Source: Hysterangium stoloniferum
Taxonomy: Eukaryota; Basidiomycota; Agaricomycetes; Hysterangiales; Hysterangiaceae
Direction: 5' to 3'
DNA length: 64,000 nt
Assembly: GCA_015178975.1 (NCBI GenBank)
Contig: WHVD01000038.1
Location: 434,001-498,000, forward strand
Part shown: positions 12,981 to 26,329 of the stretch, piece after piece
How the letters are laid out: the number at the start of each line of letters is the position of its first letter
Position numbering within the stretch: position 1 is the first letter of the stretch
Notes under the pieces: generated by a model
Database searches by the model: none
What the model saw: the letters and a program-made list of their open reading frames with translations, nothing else
What the model was told of the DNA's origin: nothing
Position numbers and translations under genes: made by a program

Positions 12981-14034
12981 ATGTCTGCTCGTTCCTTTCC
13001 AACACAACCAGTTTCCAGACCTCGTTCACGATCACGAGGACCTACACGAGAAGTTGACGGTCGATCGCGACTACCTGCTTCACCAGCACGTCCACAAGGC
13101 CCACCCTCTGCTGTTCGACGTAGGCCCCCTGATGATTCACGGGCAACTTCTGCATCTATACAGTCCTCGTCTTCGGGTGGCTCTTCACTGCTTGATCGCA
13201 TGAAAGCGCCTTCATCTCGAACCAGCTTGGAGGACGATCGTGACCCCCCTCGCAGGAGTCGTGGGCGCGAGGGAGCAATACACAATGCACGAGATGTAAG
13301 GGGCGGCAGGGATGGCGAAGAAGAACTTGAGCCAACTGATCAAGGTGCGCTCACTTCCTATCGTCTAATGTATGACGGCTGGAGTTGCTGTAGGATCAAT
13401 TTCGGGACATGGATACGACCTATGGGGTCGCGTTACCTCGGTGGCAAGCAAGCTGACAGTGAATGTAAATCAGGCGTGGCAAAAATCAGTTCGTCTGGCG
13501 GATGGTGAAGGTCTGCACTACATCACTATCTATTGCTCTCAGAGTGGTTTCATTGCTCTATGTCTAGAGACACCCCCCGGAGGGGAATCACGGCTTACGA
13601 AGGCCATGAAATCATATCATTTGGAACGGGCACGGTCGCCGGCCGATCTTCCTGCCTGGTTGTTTGAAGATCACGAGCGAGGTGTAGGATCGAGGACATG
13701 GAATGAGAAGCAGGAAAACTACGAGGATCGATTCTTACCAGAACGTCAGGCACAGCCAACTCAGCGAGGAGGTCTGCGTGATGTCTATGATCGAGCTGCG
13801 AGCTCACCCGCTTTGTCTGCATCAAATAGACGGGAGGGTGATGGTGGTAACACCCGGGCGACGGATCGTCTGAGGGCGATCAGGGATGCGAAACGTTTGG
13901 CTGCACAAAGTGGTTCTAAGCAGAATGTGCCAAATGAAGGTCGCAGTAGCATAGAAGCGAAAGAAACGGACAGACCAGCTATTCCTACACGCATTGGACT
14001 TCCTTCTGGTCCCGGACGAATGAGACGAAGTTAA
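12981..14034 (+). CDS. Hypothetical protein, possibly Mso1-like (exocytosis)
   Basis: Exons 12981-13344, 13394-13510 and 13568-14034 join with GT-AG introns of 49 and 57 nt to 948 nt, 315 residues. The first about 120 residues are disordered and rich in Arg, Ser and Pro (SRPRSRSRGPTREVD). A compact block follows: GHGYDLWGRVTSVASKLTV, NVNQAWQK and, after the second intron, ETPPGGESRLTKAMKSYHL and PADLPAWLFEDHERG. The rest is again charged and disordered, ending GPGRMRRS. The block of tryptophans around a short helix, followed by a Tyr-His-Leu and a Pro-Ala-Trp-Leu motif, reminds me of the Sec1-binding region of yeast Mso1, which acts in vesicle fusion. That likeness is from memory and is weak. 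A basidiomycete protein of unknown function is the safe call. Confidence 0.8.
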
Positions 14035-14949
14035 GAGGTGATCGTGGTTGGTTTGTTACATAATGGTTTATTACTTAAATTCAGGATGGATATGTAATGG
14101 TTGTGCGTGTATCATTACGAAAAGCTCGGCTTAGCTCTCATTGGGGAACTTTAAATGTTGTTTGTAAGTATATAGTGTTACCTAGGAATCGCTCGGTCCT
14201 CTCGGTCATTCTATACTTGTCTACGGCCTATATATATATGATTTATCTTTAGACGGATTATATAGTTCACTGATGTCTCTCCCTACTAATGTTGGTATTG
14301 GTTCCCTCCTCGTGTTTCAGCTGCACATACGCCGTCGATAATTACCATATATCTAATCTATTGGTGGCTCTGGGGCGACGACGATGGCACTAATACATAC
14401 ATATGGAGCATCATGCATCACCCGCCAGATGATAGGCGACAACTCAGAAACCTGTACTCACTGTGCCCCCGTTAGTTCATTCCTCTGATTCAACCAGTCA
14501 AATAATTCCAAATATGTTATGTGCGCTGTATCCGAGTATATCTGATACTATCTGTCATAGTAAACTTGACTATCCTAGGATATATTTGTAGCTTTGATTG
14601 CGGAGTTTGAAACACTTGACGACCCTGTCCCACATAAAAGTCGTTGTCTCGTAAACCGCCCGCACCCCTTTGTCCTCCCCACCTTTCGTCTTCTTTTCGC
14701 TTTACGGTCAGTTGCCCCAGTTTATCTTATATATATTGTCCTTCATGTGCCATTCTAACTCTAATTCTCTCTTCCTCTAGTTACCGAGCTTAGCCTCGTT
14801 TTTTCCCTTTCTGTCATCCCGGGATCCTACTCTTTGATAGAGACCTCGATTCGCCAGCCTCAGCGAGGAATTTTCATTCAAGCGCAACCACAAACTCCGT
14901 CCTCTTCTGACGATCTCTCTTTTCGTACCTTTTGCATATAATATTCACA
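14035..14949. promoter_or_regulatory. Intergenic with pyrimidine-rich promoter of the cupredoxin gene
   Basis: No coding exon is visible. From about 14650 to 14940 the plus strand is strongly CT-rich (for example tctcttcctctag). This is typical of strong filamentous-fungal promoters just upstream of transcription starts. The tatatatt at about 14731 is a possible TATA element. A 5'-UTR intron may end near 14780. Confidence 0.5.
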
Positions 14950-16642
14950 ATGGTTCACTTCCTTCGTCTAATCTCCGCTGCGGCTATCGTGTCCGTCTCA
15001 TCTGCAGGTACGTATCCGTGCCGTATTGTCTTTCTTTGACTCATTCGTGCAGCCCCAATGCTCCGTCGCGAAGATAGTGCAATTGGTGCCGAAGTTCCCG
15101 TCTCGGCTCCCAACGGTATCCCCATGTCCGACCCCCCGACGTCCGATGCGACGTCCAGTGTTGAACAACCACCCTCTACAACCTGGAGTAGCAGTTCGAC
15201 TGCCTGGGCCAGCAGCTCTGTGACCTCGAGCAGCGAAAGCAGCTATCAGACCAGCTCTACTTACGGTGGCTCTTCCTACGGTGGCTCTTCAAGCAGCTAT
15301 GGAGGCAGCTACGGAAGCAGCTCCTACCAACCCCCAAGCGGTGGTTCGTACGAGCCTCCCAGCTCCACAGAGACATCTTCTGCTGCTTGGTCCGAGACTA
15401 CTTATGGTTCAGGTAGTTCTTCTTACGGCGGCTCATACGGCGGTGGCTACAATGATTGCGTGCAACGTGATTATCAGACTTTTTCCTTGAGAGTTCAGCC
15501 ACCTGATTGATTTCACAATGTAGAATGTGCTGCGAGCTACTCAATGCCTGCTGCGACTTGGACGCCCCCCACTGCTACCGAGTCTAGCTCCCTCAACATC
15601 GGCGGCCCTGTAGGTAGCAATGGCGTGACCCACACCATCATTGTTGCGCCAACCCAGGGGTGAGAACATCTTACCTAAGAATGGAATTGGGTTGTTAATT
15701 TTTTGAAGTGTCTTGCGATTTGTGCCTTTCTCCACCAATGCCACAGTTGGTGATACTCTCGAGTTCCACTGGGGTGCCAACACACACACCGTCACCCAAT
15801 CCTCTGCTCTCGAAGTATGCAACAAGACCGACAGTCCCACTGCCTTTGCATCAGGAACACACGACAAAGGCACAGTCTGTAAGCTCATCATAAATAGTAT
15901 TTATATGGACACTCGTTAATTGAGATATCTGGCACACAGACAGCCAAGTTGTCAATGACACTAAGCCCATCTGGTTCTACTGCGGAACTCCCACACACTG
16001 CGAGAAGGGAATGTTTGGTGGTGTCAACATTGGCGCTAACTCTGAAACTGGCACGACCACGAGCTACACTCCTTTAAGCCAATACGTTTCGAACATCACG
16101 TCTTCGGTAAGTTTATTAGCCAAAGCGCGCTGAAATCACCACTTAATGACATTGAAGAATCCCGACATGATGGCCACATGGATGTACACCAAGAACCAAA
16201 CTAGTGGCAATGCATTCGCTTCAGGCTGGGGAATGGGCACTGATTGTTCAAACATGAACGATGAGCAACGTGCAAACACTCTGGAAAACGTCTTGTAAGT
16301 TTTCACTGTATCTACCTCATCAACATGGTATTGAATTGTTTTTAAAGGTACAACCAGATCGCCATTCACATGAACCCTAGCAGCGTCCAGGGCAATGTCT
16401 TCAAAGCTAACAATGCAATGACATTCCCTGGCGATCTCACTGCACTCCTCGCTAACGCAAATGCTACATCACCATCTAACATGACCACTCCCTCCGGTAG
16501 TGCTAGCGGATCCGCAGCCCCGGCCGCTTCCAGTGGTGCTTCTACTGCCGGTACAACTACCAAGAACGGTGCTGGCGCGCTCGTATCCCCGAGCATTGTT
16601 GTTGGATTCGTCGCCATTGCAGCTACATTCTTCTCGCTCTAA
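14950..16642 (+). CDS. Secreted serine-rich cupredoxin-like, GPI-anchored protein
   Basis: Extracellular cupredoxin-fold proteins of this sort are common at fungal surfaces; their substrates are unknown. The first exon (14950-15007) encodes a clean signal peptide (MVHFLRLISAAAIVSVSSA). A long Ser/Gly/Tyr-rich spacer follows (SSYGGSYGSSSY-type repeats, about residues 60-160). The cupredoxin domain has HTIIVAPTQG, GDTLEFHWGANTHTVTQSS and KPIWFYCGTPTHCEKGM. The His of TVTQ, the Cys of YCG and the His and Met of HCEKGM are plausible type 1 copper ligands. A second conserved part has WGMGTDC and MTFPGDLTALLANA. The C-terminus is a Ser/Ala/Thr-rich stretch, then a hydrophobic end (IVVGFVAIAATFFSL) suited to GPI attachment. 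I count six or seven exons; one donor after VQ at about 15467 is my best guess. Confidence 0.9.
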
Positions 16643-17142
16643 ATTTAAGCTATCGTCGGTTCATGCACTTTTGTCGACATTTGCATCTGATGCGACAGTT
16701 TGATTTGATTTTTTGGTTCAATTGCGCTTTATTCAAATGGACATTTATCTACTCTGCTTATATCTGGCATATACTCGAGGAATCCCACGCCCGTTTACCT
16801 ACTTGAATAATGGTGTTGCGTTAGTCTGTAGTGAATCGAATGCAATTGCCTCAAAATAAAACATTGACGCGTTTGAAGGGATGTTTGAGACTAACGGTGT
16901 CTTAGAGTAAATCAAAAGTTTCCCCGAATATTTTCTCTAGTTCAACATTTAAATCATGCATGTAGTGATAGGAATATATGGTTGAATCTACACCGTGCAC
17001 GACCGTACTGCAAGTGGCAAAAATCATTCCTACGTTTACTGCCCTTCCTCAACTTCCATTCATAGTCTACACAATTGCTCACAGCCCTAGGCATCCAACG
17101 CCGTGAGTTATGACCTGGGTGGAGTGGTTTTGGGATTTCATA
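16643..17142. other. Intergenic between convergent genes
   Basis: The 500 bp between the stops of the cupredoxin (+) and methyltransferase (-) genes hold no gene. They should contain both 3' ends. An aataaa-like signal lies at about 16854-16859 on the plus strand. Confidence 0.5.
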
Positions 17143-18092
17143 TTACAACCGAATGGCATATATAAAGCCATCGTAGCCCTTCTCCCCTACGGTCGATATA
17201 GTTGTCGCATCAACTGTACGGTCGTCTTTCAAGTACTCCAATAAACGTCGCACGCCTTCAACTGGAGGATTAGTCACTTCGGGATCAGACACCAATCCGT
17301 TTCGCACAACATTGTCCACTATATGAATAATCAGGCTGTCAGGATCCAGTCACAGGCGTGAGTGGCACCGATGCCCCTGAGTCCGGACTCACCAATGATC
17401 ACGCCGCCCGGGCGAATCAAGCGCTTCGCCTCAATAAAGTAGTCGAGATTGCTCTGCTTGTCCGCATCGATGAACACAAAGTCGAAGGGGGGGTCGGGCT
17501 GCATCGCCGTGAGAGAGTGGATGGCGGGCCCAAGGACGACGGCGACTTTGGACTCGAGCCCGGCAAGTCGGATGCTCTCGCGCGCGGTCTGGTCATATCA
17601 GGGGAGTGAGTGAGTGAGTACGTGCGCGCGCGCTGGGCAGTATCAAGGTTCGCGCGCTGGCCGCGGGCGCACCTGGGCATGGTTCTCGTCCAGCTCCAAG
17701 GACACCAGCCGTCCGTTGTCCGGGAGCGCTCGTCCGAGCCAGATGGTGGAGTACCTGGGCCGAGTCAGCCTATGTGGAGCCTTGATTGTCGAGAAGGGGC
17801 GACGACGCACCCGGCAAGCGTGCCTACTTCCAGGATTCTTACCGCGTTGATTGATCTTGCGACGAGCTGGAGAAATTTGCCCTGGAGGTGGAGGTCAATA
17901 TATGATGCCGACATGGGAATTGGGAGGAGACGAGCTTGCCTGGGCTTCACTGACAGAAGCCTTCGGGACATCTGCATTCAAGGCGTGGAGGAGAACGGGG
18001 TCGGGAGGGCCAATCAAACGATCATTGTGATAGCGGTCAGACCTCGTCCAAGCCGCTAGATCAGTCGAGAGGTGCTCTTGTGGGTTGGTCAT
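17143..18092 (-). CDS. Class I SAM-dependent O-methyltransferase (CCoAOMT type)
   Basis: These enzymes move a methyl group from S-adenosylmethionine to a hydroxyl of a small, often aromatic, molecule. The start at 18090-18092 gives MTNPQEHLSTDLAAWTRSD. Motif I is VRILEVGTLAG followed by YSTIWLGRALP in the next exon, then VSLELDENHAQ. The metal/substrate segment is FDFVFIDADKQSNLDYF, with the Asp residues expected for the divalent-cation-dependent family, then RLIRPGGVIIG and DNVVRNGLV. The C-terminus is GYDGFIYAIRL. I see about five exons. The exon at about 17400-17720 is GC-rich compared with its neighbours, and a donor-like GTGAGT sits near a tgagtgagtgag run. The natural substrate cannot be read from sequence. 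Confidence 0.9.
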
Positions 18093-19292
18093 AAATCTAG
18101 GTGCTGAAAAGTTATTCAAAATATATGCGCGCTAATGTCGAAGTTAAAATATAAACTATGAACATCTAGCTAACCAAATAATCAAGTCTCTGATAAATGA
18201 AATACTAACCTCGGTCTCTCTGAATCAGTGAGAAAACTAAGGTTCTACTGTCAAAAACTAACAACTTAAATAGCAAAAGTTTACATAATCATTAACGGCG
18301 AGTGACATCCCGAGTCAGCTAAGAGCGCCCTACGGAATGCAAATAGCTGTACGTCAGCAGTCTGGTTATTGCGGCAAATCGTGTGGACCGACCGCAAATC
18401 GTGTGGACCGACCGCAAATCGTGTGGACCGACCGCAAATCGTGTGGACCGACCGCAAAGCGGGAAATAGCACCCACCGCAGCGCATACCATATAGCAATG
18501 TAGCCATCACATCGGCCATAATTGCATAATTGGACCACGCGTGTCTACAACACAAGATATGATACTATCTGGCAGCCGGCACACCCCACCGATTGGCATC
18601 TTGCTCATTGTTGAAGCTGCAGATAACACTACTATATAAAGCGATTCCGTTAGTCCGGTAGAGAACTTGGAATCCGGTTTTCATTTTTGGGTGTCACGTT
18701 TGCCGTATCCTGCCGTAGCGGAGCTTCAACTTCGTGGCAGGTGGATATCCGGGGAATGCTAGTCTATGCATACAGCCATGTACTTTACAATGGACTGTAG
18801 GGCATGGTTCACTATAAATTCGTTTTTTTTTTAACCATTCGTCCTCACTCATTCTTTGACTAAGTAGCATGTTCTCTAAGCATGTAGAGTCGACCCGGCG
18901 ATCAGATCACATCCCACGCCACTCTTTCCGGGTTCAAAATCTTACTCAAACATTTTCCGGTATTTAGGCGAGAGACAAAATCTCTAAGTAATGTCTGAAA
19001 CTTGCACCGAAATTTAGTGTTGTATATTTGAACGTCTATAACGTTGATATTAGTATCTTAAGAGTTATAGACAATTCGCTGATTTTCAGGAAACTTTCTG
19101 TCATACTTTGGATCAAGTAATTCTGAATTTGAATTATTGTCCGGTTTACAGTGGTACAGACATTTGATAATGAAGTCTAGGCTAAGATATAGTAATCAAA
19201 TTCCAAATCGGGCAAGGCATATGTCGTTCTTATTCAGAAAATATGGCATTTTGTCAAGGGCCATGACATAATGACCGAGATTAGATATTAGC
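18093..19292. other. Intergenic, only a short tandem repeat
   Basis: About 1.2 kb with no gene that I can support. It holds the 20-bp tandem repeat listed separately and an AT-rich stretch. Two minus-strand frames at 18281-18555 are readings through the repeat. Confidence 0.5.
18374..18463. repeat. 20-bp tandem repeat, four full copies
   Basis: The unit gcaaatcgtgtggaccgacc is repeated four times without any change I can see, followed by a half unit. Units abut directly with no spacer. Confidence 0.95.
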
Positions 19293-20569
19293 TCAAATCC
19301 CAAATATATCATCAATCTCGTCTCGCGTATTAGTTGGTATGGTCTTTGCCAGCTTCCGTTTCTTTGTCTTCCTGGATACCCCTGCATCCCGAGCCACAGC
19401 CGAATAAACAACGCACGGTTTGGTGTCTTCTGTGACGTTGCCACATTCTGGCAACTGAGAAGGCTTGTGGATAGTGTCTCCGTTGGTCGATTCGAGGGCA
19501 TTGGCTTCGTTTCGCTTTCCGCAGAGGACCGGGTCGGAAGACGTCTCCACCTGAACGATGTCAGCTTCGTCCGTAGTTTGTGTGATCGATGCACGGTGTG
19601 GTAGATCTGAACAGCGACGTATCTTGTTACCGAAGTCTTCCCAGTTGTTGTCCGGCAGACCAGCCTCCCTTTTCCGCTTCTTGGGAGGGTTGCTCTTTAA
19701 GGCATGGAAAGGATTCGATTGGAAAGAGAGGCTACGATTTACTTTGGTGTCGGAATCCTGCATGTACAATGAGCAGATAGAAATCCGGTGGAAACTGTAG
19801 CAAACCGGCAAAATATATAAAATCCGTTGTAAAGCTTGCCATTGCATGCCAAAAATACCATGAAGCTCAGCTACTACAAAATCCAAACGAGATAGGATAG
19901 ATATCAAAGCTAAGCCAAGCGGTAAGAAGCTAGCGGTTTGGATTTGCTGGGTAAATGATCTATTGCAATTTGAGTGAAGTTTCATTTATGGCAAAAAAGT
20001 ATATGCACTGATGCGCCAGACGGAAACACGACCGTGTCTAGATATTCTGTCAATAAAGGAATAATACCACAGTAGTCAAATATTCCTTCCTACTTGATTA
20101 ACAAGTTGACTCGTGGTAGATAGCCAGTCCATAAAAAATGTGCATGACGCTATACTTGGCACCCGATTCCACGGACGCCTCAATATCTTCGGGCTGGACG
20201 TCATCGGTCATCGAGGTACTGTCATTCCATAATAAAACCATACGTTATTGGATCTGGAGTATCATAAAACGTGTAACGCAATTCTTCCACCACTCCAATT
20301 GCTCCTAGGCAACTAATCCTGGTACATATTCTGCGTACTTCAATCACCTTTCGCCAAAAAAGAGCTGCTCTGTGTTGATTTTTGCCTTTGTAGTATATCC
20401 GTTCAAGAAGCCGCAGTTCACTGGAAAGCGCTGTTATATTCTCTTCGAGGCGCTGGTGGACGATTTTCAGATCTTTTAATGATTCATCGACGGTGGTGTG
20501 CAGAGAGACGTCTAATGATCCTCGTGGAATGGTGGTATGGACGAGATGACCAGGATGGTTGCTTGACAT
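19293..20569 (-). CDS. NEPRO-like (nucleolus and neural progenitor protein) homologue
   Basis: NEPRO-family proteins are nucleolar and related to RNase MRP subunit Rmp1. The first exon starts at 20567-20569 (MSSNHPGHLVHTTIPRGSL) and holds the diagnostic segment LRLLERIYYKGKNQHR followed by LFWRKVIEVRR. A further exon reads DVQPEDIEASVESGAKYS and VMHIFYGLAIYHES. Another, near 19870-19960, reads FLPLGLALISILSRLDFVV, typical of the domain's second half. The last exon is lysine/arginine-rich (PPKKRKREAG, KTKKRKLAKT), as in a nucleolar signal, and ends DEIDDIFGI. The first junction is unclear: the frame fits either a 25-nt intron starting at a good GTATGG, or a 52-nt one starting at a poor GTTTTA donor. 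Family assignment is from remembered motifs. Confidence 0.75.
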
Positions 20570-20628
20570 AAATGTCTGCGTGACCTGTCCTTTGTCACTT
20601 GTTCATGTCACGCAGCACAAGTTAGGGT
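20570..20628. promoter_or_regulatory. 59-bp divergent promoter, NEPRO-like / AP-1 beta
   Basis: Only 59 bp separate the two divergent start codons. Both 5' UTRs and promoters must overlap each other or the opposite first exon, so the genes are probably co-regulated or mutually interfering. Confidence 0.6.
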
Positions 20629-23247
20629 ATGGCTTCGCAAGGTCAGGATGCCAAATTCTTTCAACGGGGAAAGATCCAAGTATGTGGCTCATTACGTTCT
20701 TGGGGATATTTATCGGTATTGTCCTTATGTATCTTCAGGAATTTCGTAAGGAGCTGCAAGATGCCGAATTAAAGGACAAGAAGTATGTGAAACGGAAGAC
20801 CGTATTAAAGAAAATTGTCGCAAATATTACGATGGGAAATGATAGTGAGTGGGAGAGTATAACATGTCTTGTCTGGATACAGAGACTACGAACGTAGTGT
20901 CGCCCTTGTTCGGTGACGTGGTTGCATTGTTGGGCGCACCATTGCTTGAAATCAAGAAAAGTTTGTCCTACGCCATATGAACTATTTGTCCTGGCTGACC
21001 CAATTTAATGTAGTGGTCTACCTATTTCTTGTCAGCTATGGACGGTCGAAACCTGACCAAATATTAAAGGCCGTCGAGTACTTCAAGGAGGTTTGTAGTG
21101 ACCTCATTATCTGCTCATTATTGATATCTTTTTCAAGGACTGCAACGATCACAATCCTTTAATCAGAGCTCTGGCTATCCGTACCATGTCTTATATCCCT
21201 TTACCAAGTATCATTGCGGCCCTTTTGGACCCTCTTCGCCACTGTCTCAAGGACAAGGATCCCTATGTTCGAAAAACCGCTGCTATTTGTGTGGCCAAAC
21301 TTTATGTTCAAGATCCCAAGACTGTGGAGCGTCACGGATTTGTCAATATGCTAACTGATTTACTCGCTGATCCCAACCCGACCGTTGTGGCCAATGCTGT
21401 TGCTGCCCTAATGGAGCTTAGCGAACGGAGTGATACAATAGTACTCCATCTTAATCTTACGTTGGCCAATAGATTAATATCTGCACTTGAGGAATCATCA
21501 GAGTATATATGTGCTGATTCCCTCATATATTTGGTTTTATTGACGTTTATGATGTAGGTGGGCCCAAGTCTATATCCTCGATTGCCTTCTATTCTTTGTC
21601 CCTGCAACTACCCAGGATGCAGAAGTAGTTGCGGAACGGATCGTTGTACGGCTGCAACATGCGAATTCCGCAGTTGTGCTGACCGCGATCAAAGTACTAC
21701 TATATGTGATGAACTATATGGATAACAAGCGAATAACAGATTATCTCTGTAAGAAGATGGGACCGCCTCTAGGTATGTGGCTCAATTATACTCGCTCCCC
21801 TAACTTATCTTGATATGGTATACGAGTTACCTTGCTATCATCAGGGCCAGAAGTTCAGTATGTCGCACTACGGAATATTCTCCTGATCATTCAACGACGC
21901 CCAGCCGTCTTGAAGAATGATGTGAAAGTTTTTTTTTGCAAGTACAATGATCCTATCTACGTCAAGTTGGCCAAACTAGAGATTATGTACCGCCTTGCTA
22001 GGGAGGAAAACTCTAATGAGGTCCTGGCTGAACTACACGAGTAAGTTAGATCCATGGTTGTGATCAAGATACATCGAGGATGCTAAAGACTACGCTCTTT
22101 AGATACGCCAACGAAGTAGACATCGATTTTGTCCGTAAAGCTGTACGGTCCATTGGCCGCCTTGCCATTAAAGTGGAGGCTGCTGCAGACAGATCTATCA
22201 AAGTTTTACTATCGCTCATCGATAGAGGGGTTTCGTATGTTGTACAGGAGGCTGTTATTGTCATCAAGGACATATTCCGCCGTTATCCGGGACAATACGA
22301 AGGCATTTTACCCACTCTTTGTCAGAATTTGGATGTCTTAGATGAACCCGAGGCTAAAGCCGCGATGATCTGGGTTATTGGGCAATACGCTTATCGTATT
22401 GACAATTCAGACGAGCTCCTGGACGATCTGCTCTATACATTTCTGGAAGATCCCGTAGAGGCGAGTCTGACTCCGGAAAAGAAATGCTTCCTACTGAATG
22501 GGCCATTAGGTTCAGCTCGCCCTGTTAACAGCCGCTGTGAAACTATTCGTCTATAAGTCGCAATCCAATACCGCGAAAGAGCTTGTGCACAAAGTTCTTA
22601 AGTGGGCCACTGAAGAAGTTGACAATCCAGATCTTCGAGACCGAGGCTTCATGTACTGGCGTTTACTTGTGCAAAATCCAGCCGGAGCAGGCGAAATTGT
22701 TCTGGCTGAGAAACCTACTATTTCTACGGATACGGATCGTATGGAGAGGGGGGCTCTGGATCAATTACTTCTGCATACAGGAACGTTGGGATCGATATAT
22801 CACAAAAATCCAGAGGTATGTGTCACCATGCGCTGTGATATAGTTTCTTATTAGATACTCTAGACATTCATCCGAAATGCAAGAGGGAAAGCATTGACTG
22901 ATAGCCCTGCTTTGAATCCAAACTCACGCAGAGTGTTGATCCCTTTGCAACACGACCTGTCAGCAGCGTTGCCCGTTGTTCTCCCTCCTCCAAAAGTCAA
23001 TCACCCAACGTCTGAGCCTGATGTGGCCGCTCAAGATCCGCCCCCCTCTGGCCTTTTAGTGCCACCAACTCTGGACAATACCTCCCAGAATAGTCTTGAT
23101 GTAGAGGAATCACCGACAGAGGCCGGACCTGTTGACAACGATCCATATTCTAACTTGGACGGCGCGTTTGGAAAATACGTTACCGATGAACCGCGACCTG
23201 TTCAAAACGTACGACAGCCTGGTATCGATGATGATCTTCTCTTATAG
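20629..23247 (+). CDS. apl2: AP-1 clathrin adaptor large subunit beta (beta-adaptin)
   Basis: Beta-adaptin is a trunk subunit of the AP-1 complex that packs cargo into clathrin vesicles between trans-Golgi and endosomes. The first exon is [17 protein letters not shown], joined over a 60-nt intron to [20 protein letters not shown]. The alpha-solenoid follows: [110 protein letters not shown] and [14 protein letters not shown]. The C-terminal part is a proline-rich hinge ending GIDDDLLL. I see about ten exons and roughly 720 residues, the usual length of fungal beta-adaptins that lack a long ear. One intron is GC-AG (listed separately). AP-1 versus AP-2 beta is inferred from overall likeness. 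Confidence 0.93.
22461..22509 (+). other. GC-AG intron in the AP-1 beta gene
   Basis: The junction DPVE / [13 protein letters not shown] is conserved in beta-adaptins. It is restored only if the intron starts at gcgagt (22461) and ends at ttag (22509), 49 nt. There is no GT donor in the right place. Confidence 0.8.
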
Positions 23248-23408
23248 CACTGCTACATACAATTGTCTAACTTTGTATAAGACTATATGACATTCCGAAG
23301 GACTATGCAGTATATTAGTCATGTTGAAGATTTGTGGAATGCTGTTGCGACAAAAAAAAAAAGGTCCTGAGACTGGGATGGTAACGGTAATTGTTGGACT
23401 TCGAGAAG

Positions 23409-24415
23409 CTATATCTTTGGCCGTAGAGAGTTATAATGCTACAAAGCGTTAGCAACCTATTGAGATGCCTTTGAAAGCACTGACCTCTCCTAGCCCGTAC
23501 ATATAACGGTGATAACTGAGACGTATGACTGGCGTAGCGACATGACGACCATCCATTTCGGTACCATGAGGGTGATGCACCACTACTGGCGGGGACCCCC
23601 CTTGGAAAACGTGAATTGGGACGTTGTAAGCCCGTGCCAAAGCTAAAATTTCAGGCTCCCCGCCCCAAGCCCCTGTACCTCGAATTGTTGCGCAATAACT
23701 TTCTAGTCCTTTTCGTGTCATGGGCTCATCGCTGTTCCTCTTCGCATCATCTTCGTCATTTAGGGCAACAAGAAAGGGAAGAAAATCATCAGGGTGTGCC
23801 GCGATGTAGTCCGCAGCTGCTTGACGCGTTGTGTGATAGGTTGCATCTTGAGCGGGCAGTAATGACAGCATGGCTAACTGGTCTGCTACAGCTGCAAATA
23901 AGCAGTGGCCATCAGGCGTAATCTGATGACAACATAAGTCATACTAGATGCGATAAGCTGAATACGAACCTCATGCATCTGTAGTCCTTGTTGATCACAC
24001 AAGAGCCTGATTTGCGTTTCCTCCGCCTCCGTTTCGAGCTTAATTTTTTCGTTTGCAGCTTCATTGACAGGCGGTTGTTCTGCAAGGCGGGAAGCTGCCT
24101 TGCGCAACTGTGATTTATTTGATTTTAAAATGTATTATACAAGAGTTGATTGTACCCTAAGCTCACCTCCCTTTCTTTGAACCGATTTCTGCCGTCCTTC
24201 TTTGTTTTCGTGGATTGTGTCTGGGTGTCTTGGTTAGCTAATACTTCTTGGGTAACTTGAGCTATCTCTTGCTGATCACGCGCATCTAACTGCGCTAACA
24301 AGTCATCCACCAGTCCATCGTCAAGTCCATCGTCAAGTCCATCATCTAGAACTGTGAGTGGAAGACGGGGAGAAGGTAGCAATTTCTTGATCTTATTTTT
24401 TTTCCCAGTACCCAT
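23409..24415 (-). CDS. OTU-domain deubiquitinase, OTUD6 type
   Basis: OTUD6-type cysteine proteases remove ubiquitin and are linked to translation control. The start at 24413-24415 gives MGTGKKNKIKKLLPSP. An acidic repeat DDGLDDGLDDGL (12-bp DNA repeat) and a coiled-coil region follow, with RNRFKERE and RKAASRLAEQPP. The OTU domain opens ITPDGHCLFAAVADQL, with Asp and the nucleophile Cys in place. It continues through RGTGAWGGEPEILALARAY and VIRLSYHRYMYGLGE, with the catalytic His. The open frame then runs into an intron: a 46-nt GT-AG intron leads to a 30-nt last exon at 23409-23438 that encodes HYNSLRPKI and the stop, exactly the family's ending. The start is the second in-frame Met; MPAPKWLSSFNSL upstream is possible but less likely. 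Confidence 0.9.
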
Positions 24416-24543
24416 GTGTAGCGAGTTGAAAGAGCTCAGCCACTTGGGCGCTGGCACGTGTCACCAGTTGCCACAGTCCACCGACACTCAATTAGCCTTC
24501 CAAGTTGTATATCTGATACACATAATATACAGACATTTCTATT
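24416..24543. promoter_or_regulatory. 128-bp divergent promoter, OTUD6 / AKR7
   Basis: The two genes start 128 bp apart on opposite strands, so this stretch must serve both. No clear TATA element is seen. Confidence 0.5.
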
Positions 24544-26022
<1,479 letters not shown>

Positions 26023-26329
26023 CACTTGGGTGGTGAACGATGTTATGCCGTCTTTTTTTTTATTTAATTTTTTTATGTATAAGCGGAGTGTATTTTCAAA
26101 GTAAAATACACTTAAATTTATTACAATATATATGTTTGTTCAAACACTTCGACCGACAAACATTGTACGATCCATTGTGTGGTTAGCACGACGCGCAAGT
26201 AGAGCTTTATTACATAAGAAGCGTCTAATCTGACTCGCGGAGTCAAAATGGTATGATTGCAGATGTGGCTGTTGTTACTGAACTTTGCTTCTCATCCTCC
26301 TCTAAGGTTGGGCCTTGCTGACCTTTATT
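26023..26329. other. Intergenic between AKR7 and SmgGDS-like genes
   Basis: This AT-rich 307 bp stretch holds poly-T runs at about 26043-26075 and the 3' end of the reductase gene. The promoter of the downstream gene should lie in its right half. I see no other feature. Confidence 0.4.

Noticed and set aside
18374-18463. CRISPR-like direct repeats
   Set aside because: Units abut without spacers, and the genome is eukaryotic; it is a plain tandem repeat.
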